64,000 nt of DNA from Devosia limi DSM 17137. GTDB lineage: Bacteria > Pseudomonadota > Alphaproteobacteria > Rhizobiales > Devosiaceae. Positions 9,990-20,252 of the stretch are shown here, piece after piece (the stretch's first letter is position 1; every line of letters starts with the position of its first letter). Where the stretch lies: the NCBI RefSeq assembly GCF_900128975.1, contig NZ_FQVC01000008.1:191243-255242 (forward strand), written 5' to 3'. The position numbers and the translations under genes were made by a program. Under the pieces are notes generated by a model, which worked only from the letters and a program-made list of their open reading frames with translations, made no database searches and was not told the DNA's origin.

Positions 9990-10018
9990 CAGCCGGCTCC
10001 GCAAGGGGCCGGCTGTTG
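9990..10018 (+). terminator. Intrinsic terminator after the RND operon
   Basis: CAGCCGGCTCC (9990-10000), GCAA tetraloop, GGGGCCGGCTG (10005-10015); an 11-bp stem with one G-U pair and a short TTG tail. It closes the regulator-adaptor-permease operon. Confidence 0.75.
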
Positions 10019-10132
10019 CCATTTAAGGGAACTTTGTCGCGGCTCTCCCATCTTCGTGCAGATAGGCGTAAACTGCGGCACCGACAGTATGCTCCCGGCG
10101 GCGATGGCCGCCTCCACACCGAGGAGATCACT

Positions 10133-11212
10133 ATGTCACCCGTTCGCAGCACTACTGGCCGCGGCCGATTGTTTCCGAGCATTCTCGACACCGTCGGCGA
10201 TACGCCCGTTATCCGGATAAACAATCTGGGCGTGGTGGGGCGGACGCTGTACGTCAAGGCGGAGTTTTTCAATCCGGCCGCCTCGGTCAAGGATCGCCTC
10301 GCCATCAACATCATCGAGGCTGCCGAACGCAGCGGCGCGCTGAAGCCCGGCCAGACGGTGGTCGAGGCGACCAGCGGTAATACCGGCATTGGTCTTGCCA
10401 TGGTCTGCGCCCAGAAGGGATATCCGCTGGTCGTCACCATGGCTGACAGCTTCTCGGTCGAGCGTCGCAAGCTGATGCGCATGTTCGGGGCCAAAGTCAT
10501 CTTGACGCCGCGGGCCCAGAAGGGACTGGGCATGTATAACAAGGCTGTCGAGCTCGCCGAAGCCAATGGCTGGTTCCTGGCGCATCAGTTTGAAACCACA
10601 GCCAATGCCGACATTCACGAAGCCACCACCGGTCGCGAGATCATCAATGATTTCGCCGGCCAGCGCCTCGACTATTTCGTCACCGGCTACGGCACTGGCG
10701 GAACACTCGTCGGCGTCGGCCGCGTGCTTCGCAAGGAGCGCTCCGACGTCAAGATTGTGCTGACCGAGCCTGCCAATGCCCAGTTGATCGGCAGCAGCAA
10801 GCCGCAGGAGCGCAATGCCGATGCGTCGCCGGCCTCCAGCCATCCCGCCTTCGAGCCGCACCCGATCCAGGGCTGGACGCCGGACTTCATTCCAAAGGTT
10901 CTGCAGGAAGCCCTCGATCGGCACCTCTATGACGAATTGGTTCCTATAGCCGGACCGGATGCAATGCGGTGGGCCCGCGAACTGGCCGCCAAGGAAGGCA
11001 TCCTGACCGGCATTTCCGGCGGCGGCACCTTTGCCGTGGCCCGATTGATAGCCGAACGGGCCCCGGAAGGCTCGGTCATCCTCTGCATGCTGCCCGATAC
11101 CGGTGAACGCTATATGAGCACGCCATTGTTCGAGGCCATCGAGGCCGAAATGGATGAGGCCGAGATTGCGCTGTCGCGCTCGACCCCGGGATATCAACTC
11201 GCCGCCGAATGA
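10133..11212 (+). CDS. cysK: Cysteine synthase A (O-acetylserine sulfhydrylase)
   Basis: A 359-residue PLP enzyme making cysteine from O-acetylserine and sulfide. The PLP lysine is Lys53 in SVKDRLA, the substrate loop TSGNTG is at 80-85, and the phosphate-binding GYGTGGT follows near residue 183. It is longer than the E. coli enzyme (323), partly through a Ser/Pro/Ala-rich insertion after the central domain (SSKPQERNADASPASS) and a longer C-terminus. The ATG at 10133 has a GAGGAG ribosome-binding site; an upstream TTG at 10016 would run through the preceding terminator and is rejected. A decarboxylase gene follows after 18 nt, so the two are probably co-transcribed. Confidence 0.92.
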   Translation: MSPVRSTTGRGRLFPSILDTVGDTPVIRINNLGVVGRTLYVKAEFFNPAASVKDRLAINIIEAAERSGALKPGQTVVEATSGNTGIGLAMVCAQKGYPLVVTMADSFSVERRKLMRMFGAKVILTPRAQKGLGMYNKAVELAEANGWFLAHQFETTANADIHEATTGREIINDFAGQRLDYFVTGYGTGGTLVGVGRVLRKERSDVKIVLTEPANAQLIGSSKPQERNADASPASSHPAFEPHPIQGWTPDFIPKVLQEALDRHLYDELVPIAGPDAMRWARELAAKEGILTGISGGGTFAVARLIAERAPEGSVILCMLPDTGERYMSTPLFEAIEAEMDEAEIALSRSTPGYQLAAE

Positions 11213-11230
11213 CGGCCCAGGGAGGATGCG

Positions 11231-12703
11231 ATGCATGCGGCGGACCAGACGGAGAGTGCCTTAACCGAAGAAACCCTGGACCCCGATGACTGGGATGGGA
11301 CCAGCGAGCTTGCTCACCAGGTCATCGAGGACGCGATTGCCTATCTCCGTGACGTGCGTGACAGGCCAGCTTGGCAAGATATGCCGGACGACATTCGCGC
11401 CGCCTATACTGAACCGCTGCCCCATGGGCCAACGCCGCTGAGGAATGTCTACAGACAGGTCAGCGAACAGTTGATGCCATACCCGATGGGAAACGTGCAT
11501 CCGCGCTTCTGGTCCTGGTACATGGGGTCAAGCAACTTTACCGGCGCCCTCGGCGACTTCCTCGCCGCCATCCTGGGCTCCAATCTGGGCGGTGGCAACC
11601 ATGCTGCGGCCGCCATGGACCAGCAGGTGGTCGAGTGGTGCAAGCAGATGCTGGGATTTCCTGCCAGCGCCAGCGGCACACTGGAGAGCGGCGGTTCGAT
11701 GGCCAATATTGTCGGGCTGACTGTCGCCCGCAATGTCATGGCCGGCATCGATGTGCGCGAGGAGGGCATGGCGGCGCTGCCCAGGCCGCTGCGCTTCTAT
11801 GGCTCCGAACAGCTGCATTCCTGCCATCGCAAAGCGGTCGAGGCCCTTGGACTAGGCAATCGCGCACTCCGCCGCATTCCGACCGATCCTGCCTTGCGCA
11901 TGGATATCGACGCACTTCGCCAGGCGATCCGCCATGACCGGATCAACGGCTTCAAACCAGCCTGCATCATCGCAACCGCCGGCACCGTCAATAGCGGGGC
12001 CATCGATGATCTTGATGCCATCGCCGATCTGGCCGCAGAGGAGGGGCTCTGGTTGCATGTCGATGGTTGCATCGGTGCGCTCATCGCCATTGCCCCGATC
12101 AATCGCGGTCTGGTCGCCGGGATCGAGCGGGCTGACTCCATCGCCCTCGATCCACACAAGCTGCTGCATGCGCCTTTCGAAGTCGGTTGCGCCCTGGTGC
12201 GCGACTCTGGAGCCCATCATGGCGCTTTTGCCGTGACGCCCGAATATCTGGAATCCACCCCGCGCGGTCTGGCTTCGGCGGTCTGGCTGCACGAATATGG
12301 TATGCAGACCACACGTGGGTTCCGGGCGCTCAAGGTGTGGATGGCCCTCAAGCAGCACGGTATCGAGAAGTTCGGCCGCCTGATCGACCAGAACATTGCC
12401 CAGGCGCTCTATCTCACCACACTGATCGAAACAGAACCCGAACTTGAGTTAGCCGCGCCGAACAGCATCAATATCGTCTGTTTTCGGTACCGCCCGGTGC
12501 CCTGGACCGGTGACCTCAAGGCCCTCAACACCGAGATCATGCTGCGCCTGCAGGAGGCCGGAACGGCGGTACTGTCCGACACCACCATCCATGGCGAGCA
12601 TTGCCTGCGGGTCGCCATCACCAATCACCGCACCCGACGCGACGACCTCGATCTGCTGGTGCGCGAAGTGCTGCGCCTCGGCGCCATCATCTTGGCGGAA
12701 TAG
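11231..12703 (+). CDS. PLP-dependent group II decarboxylase (aromatic amino acid/glutamate decarboxylase-like)
   Basis: A 490-residue fold-type I PLP decarboxylase. The cofactor lysine is Lys310 in LDPHKLLHAP, with the partner Asp278 in HVDGCIGAL (the family usually reads HVDAAYGG). The N-terminal part with PHPRFWSWY-like residues (GNVHPRFWSWYMGSSN) matches the aromatic-L-amino-acid decarboxylase group, and the length (about 480-490) fits that group. The substrate cannot be fixed from sequence: Tyr/DOPA/Trp, glutamate, cysteine sulfinate and diaminobutyrate decarboxylases share this fold. Co-location with cysK would be consistent with, but does not prove, a sulfur amino-acid substrate. GGGAGG at 11220 is a good ribosome-binding site. 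Confidence 0.85.
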   Translation: MHAADQTESALTEETLDPDDWDGTSELAHQVIEDAIAYLRDVRDRPAWQDMPDDIRAAYTEPLPHGPTPLRNVYRQVSEQLMPYPMGNVHPRFWSWYMGSSNFTGALGDFLAAILGSNLGGGNHAAAAMDQQVVEWCKQMLGFPASASGTLESGGSMANIVGLTVARNVMAGIDVREEGMAALPRPLRFYGSEQLHSCHRKAVEALGLGNRALRRIPTDPALRMDIDALRQAIRHDRINGFKPACIIATAGTVNSGAIDDLDAIADLAAEEGLWLHVDGCIGALIAIAPINRGLVAGIERADSIALDPHKLLHAPFEVGCALVRDSGAHHGAFAVTPEYLESTPRGLASAVWLHEYGMQTTRGFRALKVWMALKQHGIEKFGRLIDQNIAQALYLTTLIETEPELELAAPNSINIVCFRYRPVPWTGDLKALNTEIMLRLQEAGTAVLSDTTIHGEHCLRVAITNHRTRRDDLDLLVREVLRLGAIILAE

Positions 12704-12726
12704 AAAAGGGCGGCCAGGGGCCGCCC
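12704..12726 (-). terminator. Terminator between convergent genes
   Basis: GGGCGGCC (12708-12715) and GGCCGCCC (12719-12726) form an 8-bp stem with an AGG loop. On the minus strand it is followed by CTTTTCT, so it ends the secreted-protein gene and may also block readthrough from the decarboxylase side. Confidence 0.7.
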
Positions 12727-12752
12727 GCATCCTCTCAATCCACGCGCTGTCG

Positions 12753-13277
12753 CTATTTGCTGAACGGCACCTCAGCCCGCAGGCTTTCTCCGGTCTGGTC
12801 ATAGACCACCTGGAACTGCACATCGATGGCATCGTCGTTTAAAGCGATCTGCGCCGTGATCGTCAGGTCCTTGCCTTCCTCCACCTCCTTTTCGCGGAGA
12901 TTGAAGATCAGCCCGCCGCCACGCTTCTGGCCAACAGCAATACCGCTGAAGGCGGCATTGGTGGTCATCGCAGCTTCATAGCGCCGCTTCGCGTCGATAT
13001 AGGCAATGGTGCCGTTGATGGACAGCGTTTGCCCGGCCAGCGTACAGCGGCCGGAATAGTTGACCTTCTCGCTGTTGCCTTCCTTCAGGGACATGCGGCA
13101 CACGACGGTTTCGGTAGATGCGCCGATAAGGATGCCACGGCCGCGCCAGTCGCCAAGATAGGACTTGAGCAGCGCGATATCGGCAGGCGCCGCCAGAGCA
13201 GGCGTGCTGCCAGCTGCGGCAGCGATCAGCAGACCAGCGAGCGCCGCAGCGCGCTGCAGGGGTCCGAAAAAGCTCAT
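12753..13277 (-). CDS. Secreted protein of unknown function
   Basis: A 174-residue protein I cannot place in a family. A signal peptide is clear (about residues 1-29; hydrophobic AALAGLLIAAAAG then TPALAA|APAD). The mature part opens with LLKSYLGDWRGRGILIG and is rich in alternating beta-type sequence ending QFQVVYDQTGESLRAEVPFSK. That suggests a small periplasmic beta-barrel, lipocalin-like in feel, but this is only an impression. Two Cys (CRMSLKEG and GRCTLAGQ) about 18 residues apart could form a disulfide. It is monocistronic, convergent with the decarboxylase. Confidence 0.75.
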   Translation of the reverse strand: MSFFGPLQRAAALAGLLIAAAAGSTPALAAPADIALLKSYLGDWRGRGILIGASTETVVCRMSLKEGNSEKVNYSGRCTLAGQTLSINGTIAYIDAKRRYEAAMTTNAAFSGIAVGQKRGGGLIFNLREKEVEEGKDLTITAQIALNDDAIDVQFQVVYDQTGESLRAEVPFSK

Positions 13278-13468
13278 ATGACTAGGCCTCCAACTGAGAA
13301 TTAGCCCCCGGCAAATTCCATTCCGCGACAGATATCAAATCTGATCCACGCTTGCATAATGACGTCGCAGTGGCACGCCCCCTAACAACCATCAAATCCC
13401 AGTTGCGCCAAGTCGATCCGCGACAATTGCCTCACGAATCAACCGCGTCAGAGGCACCTGCGCCACGC

Positions 13469-15952
13469 CTAGACGGGCGATGAGCGCGGATTGGCCCCCT
13501 CGGTCGTCGTCGCGCCGGCCGGAGCGTCGGGCTCCGCCAGGTGGTCAGCGTTGCGCGCGCGCAGTTTGCCCAGCGGGTGGAAGAACCTGCCGCCCGCCAC
13601 CAGCAATGACGGTAATATGAACAGGTCGCCCAACACTGCCAGCGCCAGCGTCACGACGAACAGCGCGCCAAACAGCGCCACCTGCGGCAAGTCCGAGAAC
13701 ATGAGGATCGCCGTGCCGGCGCAGAGGATGATCGTGGTCGCCACGATCGCCCCGCCAATGCGCTCGAGCGTGTGCCTGACCGCTTCCAGGTGCTGCCGCC
13801 CTTCTGCGCGCCGCGCGTGCAGATAGTGCGACAGGAAATGCACCGTATCGTCGACGGCGATACCAAAGGCGATGGTCAGTGCGATCACTGTGGTCAGTTG
13901 CAGCCCGGAACCCGACCACCAGAGCCAGGCCTCCGCCCCCAGGATCGGGAACAGGTTGGGAATGGCCGATGCCAGCGCCACGCGAAAGGATTGAAACGCA
14001 AAGCCGATCAGCGCCAGATTGACGAGCACGCTGATCGTCAATCCGAGCTGCAACCCGCGCACGATATCGTCGGTGGCAAACGTGGTCAGGATCTTGAACC
14101 CGCCAATCTCCGCCTGCGTCACCCCGGCCGCTGCGAGGGCGACTTCAACCCGGGTCACCAGCTCCCTTAGCTTGTCGCTTTCGATCACCGTGGGCATGAA
14201 GCCCGTCACCAGCGCCTGCGCGCCATCTTCGGTAATGAAGCGCTTGCGCATGAACGGCCCCACCGAGTCGAATACGTCCTCCCGGGTAAACCCGCCCTCG
14301 GTCGCGTAATTGGCCAGGCTCGCCGCCGAAATCACTTTGTTTTCGCCCAGCTCCGCCTCAAGAATTTCGTGCACGCGCACGATTGCATCATAGTCGCGGG
14401 CACTGACATTGGGGTCGTTGTCCCGCAGCGGCACCCGGACGTAGAGAGGCGCCACCCCGCCGACGCCCGCATCGATACTCTCGGCGGCGCTCAGCGCCTG
14501 CGATTCCTTGGCAACGAAGTCTTCGAACGAGAAATGCGGCTTGATCAGAAAATACGGGATGAACAGCAGCACGGTGACCGCGATGGCTATGATCGACATT
14601 GGCCGCGCAAATTTGCTGGCAATGAACCACGACACCGGCAGCGGTGCCGTCAGCACCAGACTGGACCGCGCTGGCGGTTTGAAGCCCAGCCGCACCGCCA
14701 GCTTGAGCAACAAGGGCAGGAAGGTCATGAGGCAGACAAACATCAGGACCGAGCCGATCGCACCCGCCATGGAGAATTCGCGAACACCCTGACCGGGCGT
14801 CAACGATAGCGCGGCGAACGAGACCAGCGTCGTCAGCATGGTCAGCGCCGTGGCCGGGCCCACCAGTCTGACGGTGGCATCGACCGCCTTGTCCGGGTCC
14901 ATGCCATCGTCGCGCCAATAGGCCAGCCAGTTGAAGACGAAGAACATCGACTCGGCGAAGGAGATCACCAGCACCAGCGTCGTGACGATGATAGTCAGGA
15001 AGGTGAAGGAGCCGAAGCACAGAACGATGATGCCCATCGCCCACATCACCGCCAGAAACGGCGTTGCCGCCACCAGTAGCGCCCCGGTGAGCGAGCGCAG
15101 CGCCAGCAGCGCGATCAACGATCCCAGCGCAAAGCCGTAGACGGTAAACTTCACCTGGTCGCTAACCGAGGCGTCGAGCATTTCCGTGGTCCAGATCGGC
15201 GGTCCCGTCAGCTCGATCTGCAGGTCCTCGCCCTCATAATAGGCCAGGGTTTCGCGGATGCTTTCGATCATCCGCTTGGTGCCGTCGCCCTTGGTCATCT
15301 CCGCATTGGGAAACATGATCAGGACCACGCCCATCAGGTCGGGCGTAATCAGGTTGCGCATCATCGGGTCGTTCTGCTGCAACTCGCTCAGAGCAATCGC
15401 AACCTCGACATAGTCCTGCATGCCCTCGGGCACAGCCGGCACCGAGCCGCCATTGCCATCCGGCTTGCGCAAGGTGAACGGCGACATGGTCCCTACGGCA
15501 AACTCGTTGAGCTCAAGATCGAACGCCAGTTCGCGCACCCGCTCCAGAACCGCCGGTTCGGTCAGGTTTTCCGAATTGACCAGCACATAGACGTCGTTCT
15601 CGAAGGTGCCGAAAGTCTCGGAGAGTTCTTCATAGGCGTCGTAATACTGCCCGGAATGGGCATAGACCCGCATAAGGTCGCCATCGACACTGGCGCGTGG
15701 AATCTGCGAAAAACACAGGATCGAGAACGCCAATACGGCCAGGGCAATGGCACGTGGATATCGCAGCGTTGCCAGCCCGATATTTTCGAGCCCGAAGCCA
15801 ATCGACCGATCATAAGTAAGATGCGCCAGCAGGCGCTTGAAAACCGACCCAGTAGCCAACAGACTTGCTCCGAAAGGACCGCGCCACAGTGCAGCGATTC
15901 CTGCGGTGGCGTAAGTCAGCTGCCCCGCCAGCACACTGCTAAGTTGCAGCAC
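13469..15952 (-). CDS. RND-superfamily exporter of the HAE3/MMPL type
   Basis: An 827-residue membrane protein with two MMPL halves: a first helix (about 69-87), a periplasmic domain with VDGDLMRVYAHSG, a block of five to six helices (about 265-430), a second periplasmic domain, and a last helical block. The proton-relay region of the second half reads FGIAVDDTVHFLSHYLH, typical of HAE3 pumps, which move hydrophobic molecules such as hopanoid-type lipids in relatives. No accessory lipoprotein is next to it. The start is uncertain: the ATG at 15952 adds about 50 residues (QLTYATAGIAALWRG) before the region that looks conserved (YDRSIGFGLENIG), and no other in-frame ATG exists before the periplasmic domain. 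A TTG near residue 32 is an alternative. Confidence 0.82.
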   Translation of the reverse strand: MLQLSSVLAGQLTYATAGIAALWRGPFGASLLATGSVFKRLLAHLTYDRSIGFGLENIGLATLRYPRAIALAVLAFSILCFSQIPRASVDGDLMRVYAHSGQYYDAYEELSETFGTFENDVYVLVNSENLTEPAVLERVRELAFDLELNEFAVGTMSPFTLRKPDGNGGSVPAVPEGMQDYVEVAIALSELQQNDPMMRNLITPDLMGVVLIMFPNAEMTKGDGTKRMIESIRETLAYYEGEDLQIELTGPPIWTTEMLDASVSDQVKFTVYGFALGSLIALLALRSLTGALLVAATPFLAVMWAMGIIVLCFGSFTFLTIIVTTLVLVISFAESMFFVFNWLAYWRDDGMDPDKAVDATVRLVGPATALTMLTTLVSFAALSLTPGQGVREFSMAGAIGSVLMFVCLMTFLPLLLKLAVRLGFKPPARSSLVLTAPLPVSWFIASKFARPMSIIAIAVTVLLFIPYFLIKPHFSFEDFVAKESQALSAAESIDAGVGGVAPLYVRVPLRDNDPNVSARDYDAIVRVHEILEAELGENKVISAASLANYATEGGFTREDVFDSVGPFMRKRFITEDGAQALVTGFMPTVIESDKLRELVTRVEVALAAAGVTQAEIGGFKILTTFATDDIVRGLQLGLTISVLVNLALIGFAFQSFRVALASAIPNLFPILGAEAWLWWSGSGLQLTTVIALTIAFGIAVDDTVHFLSHYLHARRAEGRQHLEAVRHTLERIGGAIVATTIILCAGTAILMFSDLPQVALFGALFVVTLALAVLGDLFILPSLLVAGGRFFHPLGKLRARNADHLAEPDAPAGATTTEGANPRSSPV

Positions 15953-16067
15953 GCTCGCAGACCGCCCGAGGACGCTTGAGCCACAGCGCCTGGTGTCAGC
16001 GCCCGATCACTAGCCACGGTGTCATCTCCGGGCGGGCGAGTGTCGCCTCCAGCGACACTGCTGTCCA

Positions 16068-17126
16068 TCACACCACCCCTGCCTCAAGCACCCGCAGGGT
16101 CGCCGACGCGCAATCAATCTCGGCTATTGCTCCAAAGGGCAGCGTCAGCATCGGCTGCGTATGCCCGAAATCCAGCCCCGACAGCACCGGCAGTTCAGTC
16201 AGTGCCGCCTCCGCCAGGACGTCGACAACAGCTGCCTCAATCCTCGCCCTATAGCCCTCGTCGCCCTGCGGATCCGGCCGCGCCAGCAGGATACCGGCCA
16301 GCCCACCCAAAATGCCCTTCGCCGCGTAGTTGCGCAGCCAGTAGCGGATGAAATGCGCAGGTGGTGCATCCTCGGAGGTCTCAAGGAACAGAATGGCGCC
16401 ACGCCAATCGGCAGCGTTCGGCCACCAGGCCGTATCCTTGACCATCTCCAGTACCTCGGCACAGCCGCCCAGCAGGTGCCCACGCACCACGCCTTCGCCC
16501 TGCAACACGCGGGGCGTCTCAGCCGGCCGCAGCACACGACGCTGCGCCTGTACCGCAGGGGCGCTCCAATCCGTCCGCTCGCTCGTCCAGCCCTCGTGGT
16601 TGATGGGGATCTCCCCAATCGGCGCCACTTCGATCAGCGCCTTGCGCAGCGCCGCCAGCGTATAGTCATGCATGCCGCCATTCTCGGCAAAACCAGCCAT
16701 GATGCTGGGACCATAGAACGACGCTAATCCCGCAGTGTAGCAGGCCATGTGCAGACTCGTGGTGTCTGAAAACCCCAGGAACACCTTGGGATTGGCTCTG
16801 ATTACTTCGCGGTCGAGATAAGGCAGCAGCCGGATCGAATCCTCGCCACCAATGCTGGCAACGATGCCCGCGATAGACGGATCGGCGAACGCCGCCATCA
16901 GGTCTTCCGCCCGCGCCTTGGGATTGCCGGCGACCCAATCAGCCGGTGCCAGAGTATGGGCCATCTCCACAACCTCAACGCCCAACGCCGCCTCAAGCTG
17001 GCGCTTGCCCGCCCCGTAGCGCTCGGGCACCGTTCCCGGTCCACCCCATGATGGCGAGACCGCTGCGATCCTGTCGCCAGGCTGCAGGCGCTTCGGTTTG
17101 ATCAGGGCTGTGCGTGCGGCAGTCAT
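16068..17126 (-). CDS. S66-family peptidase, LD-carboxypeptidase/MccF-like
   Basis: A 352-residue serine peptidase of family S66. The likely triad is visible: nucleophile Ser120 in LGFSDTTSLH, Glu249 in LFLETSED and His322 in LDFGHTQP. The N-terminal LQPGDRIAAVSPSWGG is the family signature. The length and the W-rich insertion favour the MccF branch (cleavage of the amide or phosphoramide bond in peptidyl-nucleotide antibiotics) over the shorter LdcA enzymes of peptidoglycan recycling, but both activities are possible. Its promoter region is shared with divergent gyrA (203-nt gap). No microcin biosynthesis genes are present. Confidence 0.87.
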   Translation of the reverse strand: MTAARTALIKPKRLQPGDRIAAVSPSWGGPGTVPERYGAGKRQLEAALGVEVVEMAHTLAPADWVAGNPKARAEDLMAAFADPSIAGIVASIGGEDSIRLLPYLDREVIRANPKVFLGFSDTTSLHMACYTAGLASFYGPSIMAGFAENGGMHDYTLAALRKALIEVAPIGEIPINHEGWTSERTDWSAPAVQAQRRVLRPAETPRVLQGEGVVRGHLLGGCAEVLEMVKDTAWWPNAADWRGAILFLETSEDAPPAHFIRYWLRNYAAKGILGGLAGILLARPDPQGDEGYRARIEAAVVDVLAEAALTELPVLSGLDFGHTQPMLTLPFGAIAEIDCASATLRVLEAGVV

Positions 17127-17329
17127 CAGTGCAATTCCTGTTGCAGTTCCAATGCCATAACGGCATCGGCGGATTCAGCATTACAGCTTGAGGCGGGCAG
17201 GGTGGTCAACCACAGCGCGGCGGCACTGGCTCTCCACAGCTTCGCGCGCCGCCGCGGGCCCCGAAATTAGCAATTTGCGCCGGAATCGCCTATCTAGAGA
17301 GCTAGTTTGGCCAAAGTAGAATCAGCCCA

Positions 17330-20113
17330 GTGACCGATACGCCCGAAGACGTGACCGGCGCCATGCCGCCGTCCGATATCACCATGATCTCGATCACCGA
17401 CGAGATGCGCCAGTCCTATCTCAGTTACGCCATGAGCGTGATTGTGAGCCGCGCACTCCCCGATGTCCGTGACGGCCTCAAGCCTGTGCACCGGCGCATC
17501 CTGTTTTCGATGAGCGAGAACGGCTACGAGTACAACAAGCCATACCGTAAGTCGGCCCGTGTGGTCGGCGATGTTATCGGTAAATACCACCCGCATGGCG
17601 ATCAGTCGGTCTACATGGCCTTGGTCCGTATGGCCCAGGACTTCTCCATGGGTCAGCTGCTGATCGATGGTCAGGGCAATTTTGGCTCGGTCGATGGCGA
17701 TATGCCGGCGGCCATGCGTTACACCGAAGTGCGCATGCAGCGCATTACCGGGAGCCTTCTCGACGATCTCGACAAGGACACCGTCGATTTCAAGGACAAC
17801 TATGATGGCTCCGAGCATGAGCCTGCGGTCCTGCCGGCGCGCTTCCCCAATATGCTGGTCAATGGCGGCGGCGGCATCGCCGTTGGCATGGCCACCAATA
17901 TCCCGACCCACAATCTGGGCGAAGTGATCGACGCGACGCTGCTCGTCCTTGATCAGCCCTATGTGACAGTCGATGACCTGCTGGCCGTCATGCCCGGCCC
18001 AGACTTTCCCACCGCGGGCCTCATCCTCGGTCGCCACGGCATCCGTTCGGCTTACGAAACCGGTCGTGGCTCGGTGTTGATGCGCGGCCGCGTCGCTGTC
18101 GAGGAAGTCCGCAAGGAACGCGAAGCCCTGATCATCACCGAGATTCCGTATCAGGTGAACAAGGCGTCGATGATCGAGAAGATCGCCGACCTGGTGCGCG
18201 AGAAGCGCATCGAGGGCATCGCCGACATTCGCGACGAAAGCGACCGCAACGGTATGCGCGTCGTCATTGAAATCAAGCGCGATGCGCTGCCAGAGGTGGT
18301 GCTGAACCAGCTTTACCGCTTCACCCCGCTGCAGTCTTCATTTGGCTGTAACTTCGTGGCGCTCAACGGCGGCAAGCCGCAGTTGATGAACCTGATGGAA
18401 ATCCTGACGGCGTTCGTGCATTTCCGCGAGGAAGTGGTCACCCGCCGCGCCCGCTTCATGCTGAACAAGGCCCGTGACCGCGCCCATATCCTGGTCGGTC
18501 TGGCTGTTGCCGTCGCCAATATTGATGAAGTCATTGCCCTGATCCGCACCGCGCCAGATCCCGCGACGGCGCGAGAGCAGTTGATGACCCGCCGTTGGCC
18601 TGCCGAAGACGTGGCGCCCCTGATCAAGCTGATCGACGACCCGCGTCACCGCATGAATGACGATGGCACCTTCAATCTCTCCGAGGAACAGGCCCGCGCC
18701 ATTCTCGAGCTGCGTCTGGCACGCCTGACCGCCCTTGGCCGCGACGAAATCGGCGATGAGCTCAATGGCCTGGGCACCGAGATTGCCGACTATCTGGATA
18801 TCCTGCGCTCGCGCGAACGCGTCATCACCATCATCCGTGATGAGCTGACCGCCATCCGTGACCAGTTCGCGACTCCGCGCCGCACTGAGATCACCGATAG
18901 TGCCGCCGATTTCGAGGACGAAGACCTCATCGCCCGCGAAGACATGGTCGTCACCGTGACCCATGGCGGCTATATCAAGCGCGTGCCGCTCTCGACCTAC
19001 CGGGCACAGAACCGCGGCGGCAAGGGCCGTTCGGGCATGGCCACGCGCGACGAAGATTTCGTCAGCCGCCTGTTCGTCGCCAATACCCACACGCCGATCC
19101 TGTTCTTCACCAGCCGCGGCATCGTCTACAAGCTCAAGGTCTGGCGCCTGCCGTTGGCAAACGCTAATGCGCGTGGCAAGGCCCTGATCAATATCCTGCC
19201 GCTGGAGCAGGGCGAGCGCATCACCTCGATCATGCCAATGCCCGAGGATGAGGCAACGTGGGTCGATCTCGACATCATGTTCGCCACCGATCGCGGGACC
19301 GTCCGCCGTAATTCGCTGGCCGACTTTGTCGAAGTTCGCCAGAACGGCAAGATTGCCATGAAGCTCGAAGAGGGCGACGGCATCATCGGCGTCGACACCT
19401 GCTCGGCCAATGACGACGTACTGCTGACCACCGCCCAGGGCCAGGCCATCCGCTTCCAGGTCGATGAAGTCCGCGTCTTCAAGGGCCGCGACTCGACCGG
19501 CGTGCGCGGCATCCAGCTGGCCGAGGGCGATATCGTCATCTCCATGGCCATCCTCCGCCACTTCGAAGCCACTTCCGAAGAACGTCTGGCCTACCTCAAG
19601 ATGAGCCGCGCGGTGCGTGGCGAAGGCGAGAGCGACGAGACTGCAAGCGATGACGGCGAAGACAGCGTCGCCGGCGAACTCGGCCAGGACCGGTATGTCG
19701 CCATGAGCGAAGCCGAGCAGTTCATCCTGACCATTTCGGAAAACGGCTATGGCAAGCGGACGTCCAGCCACGAATACCGGATCACCGGGCGCGGCGGCAA
19801 AGGTATCACCGCCATGGCGGTCAATAAGCGCAATGGCAAGCTGATCGCCTCCTTCCCCGTCGAGGGCGAGGACCAGATCATGCTCGTCACCGACAAGGGC
19901 CAGATGACCCGCATGCCCGTTGAGGGCAAGAAGCCCATCCGCATCGTTTCGCGCGGCAGCCAGGGTGTCATCGTCTTCGATACTGCTGACGACGAAAAAG
20001 TCGTGTCGGTTGAGCGGATTAGCGAGCCCGAGGAAGACGAAGACCTCGAAGTCCAGGCCGGTCAGGATACGCCTGAGGCGCCGGAAAATCCGGATGAGCC
20101 GGCGGCGGAATAG
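17330..20113 (+). CDS. gyrA: DNA gyrase subunit A
   Basis: A 927-residue type IIA topoisomerase subunit that cuts and rejoins DNA for negative supercoiling, paired with GyrB (not in the window). The catalytic tyrosine is Tyr131 in AMRYTEVRM. The C-terminal beta-pinwheel carries the GyrA-box-like QNRGGKGR plus an acidic insertion ([15 protein letters not shown]), and the tail is acidic. The GTG at 17330 is used; the next in-frame ATG would leave a normal core and is a minor alternative. The quinolone-resistance region reads [15 protein letters not shown], so the positions equal to E. coli Ser83 and Asp87 are Gln92 and Met96; I confirmed the codons (CAG at 17603, ATG at 17615). Confidence 0.97.
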   Translation: MTDTPEDVTGAMPPSDITMISITDEMRQSYLSYAMSVIVSRALPDVRDGLKPVHRRILFSMSENGYEYNKPYRKSARVVGDVIGKYHPHGDQSVYMALVRMAQDFSMGQLLIDGQGNFGSVDGDMPAAMRYTEVRMQRITGSLLDDLDKDTVDFKDNYDGSEHEPAVLPARFPNMLVNGGGGIAVGMATNIPTHNLGEVIDATLLVLDQPYVTVDDLLAVMPGPDFPTAGLILGRHGIRSAYETGRGSVLMRGRVAVEEVRKEREALIITEIPYQVNKASMIEKIADLVREKRIEGIADIRDESDRNGMRVVIEIKRDALPEVVLNQLYRFTPLQSSFGCNFVALNGGKPQLMNLMEILTAFVHFREEVVTRRARFMLNKARDRAHILVGLAVAVANIDEVIALIRTAPDPATAREQLMTRRWPAEDVAPLIKLIDDPRHRMNDDGTFNLSEEQARAILELRLARLTALGRDEIGDELNGLGTEIADYLDILRSRERVITIIRDELTAIRDQFATPRRTEITDSAADFEDEDLIAREDMVVTVTHGGYIKRVPLSTYRAQNRGGKGRSGMATRDEDFVSRLFVANTHTPILFFTSRGIVYKLKVWRLPLANANARGKALINILPLEQGERITSIMPMPEDEATWVDLDIMFATDRGTVRRNSLADFVEVRQNGKIAMKLEEGDGIIGVDTCSANDDVLLTTAQGQAIRFQVDEVRVFKGRDSTGVRGIQLAEGDIVISMAILRHFEATSEERLAYLKMSRAVRGEGESDETASDDGEDSVAGELGQDRYVAMSEAEQFILTISENGYGKRTSSHEYRITGRGGKGITAMAVNKRNGKLIASFPVEGEDQIMLVTDKGQMTRMPVEGKKPIRIVSRGSQGVIVFDTADDEKVVSVERISEPEEDEDLEVQAGQDTPEAPENPDEPAAE

Positions 20114-20122
20114 GTACGGGGA

Positions 20123-20144
20123 GGGGCGCTGCGGCGCCCCTTGT
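20123..20144 (+). terminator. Terminator after gyrA
   Basis: GGGGCGC (20123-20129), TGCG loop, GCGCCCC (20134-20140), then TTGT. The T-run is short. Confidence 0.6.
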
Positions 20145-20252
20145 CATGTGCGATGATCATTGGTTTGGATCGGCGCTGCCAGGAGTGGCCATTATGTTCA
20201 GCCTCGCGAGGTTATCCCCTATTTTGGCGCCGGTTCTCTGTTTCGCGTTCAG

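Noticed and set aside
16068..17126. Self-immunity gene of a microcin cluster
   Set aside because: The S66 protein is MccF-like, but no peptide precursor, adenylyltransferase or export genes are near.
18338..19771. 477-codon frame antisense to gyrA
   Set aside because: Same type of shadow frame. gyrA on the other strand has complete catalytic motifs.
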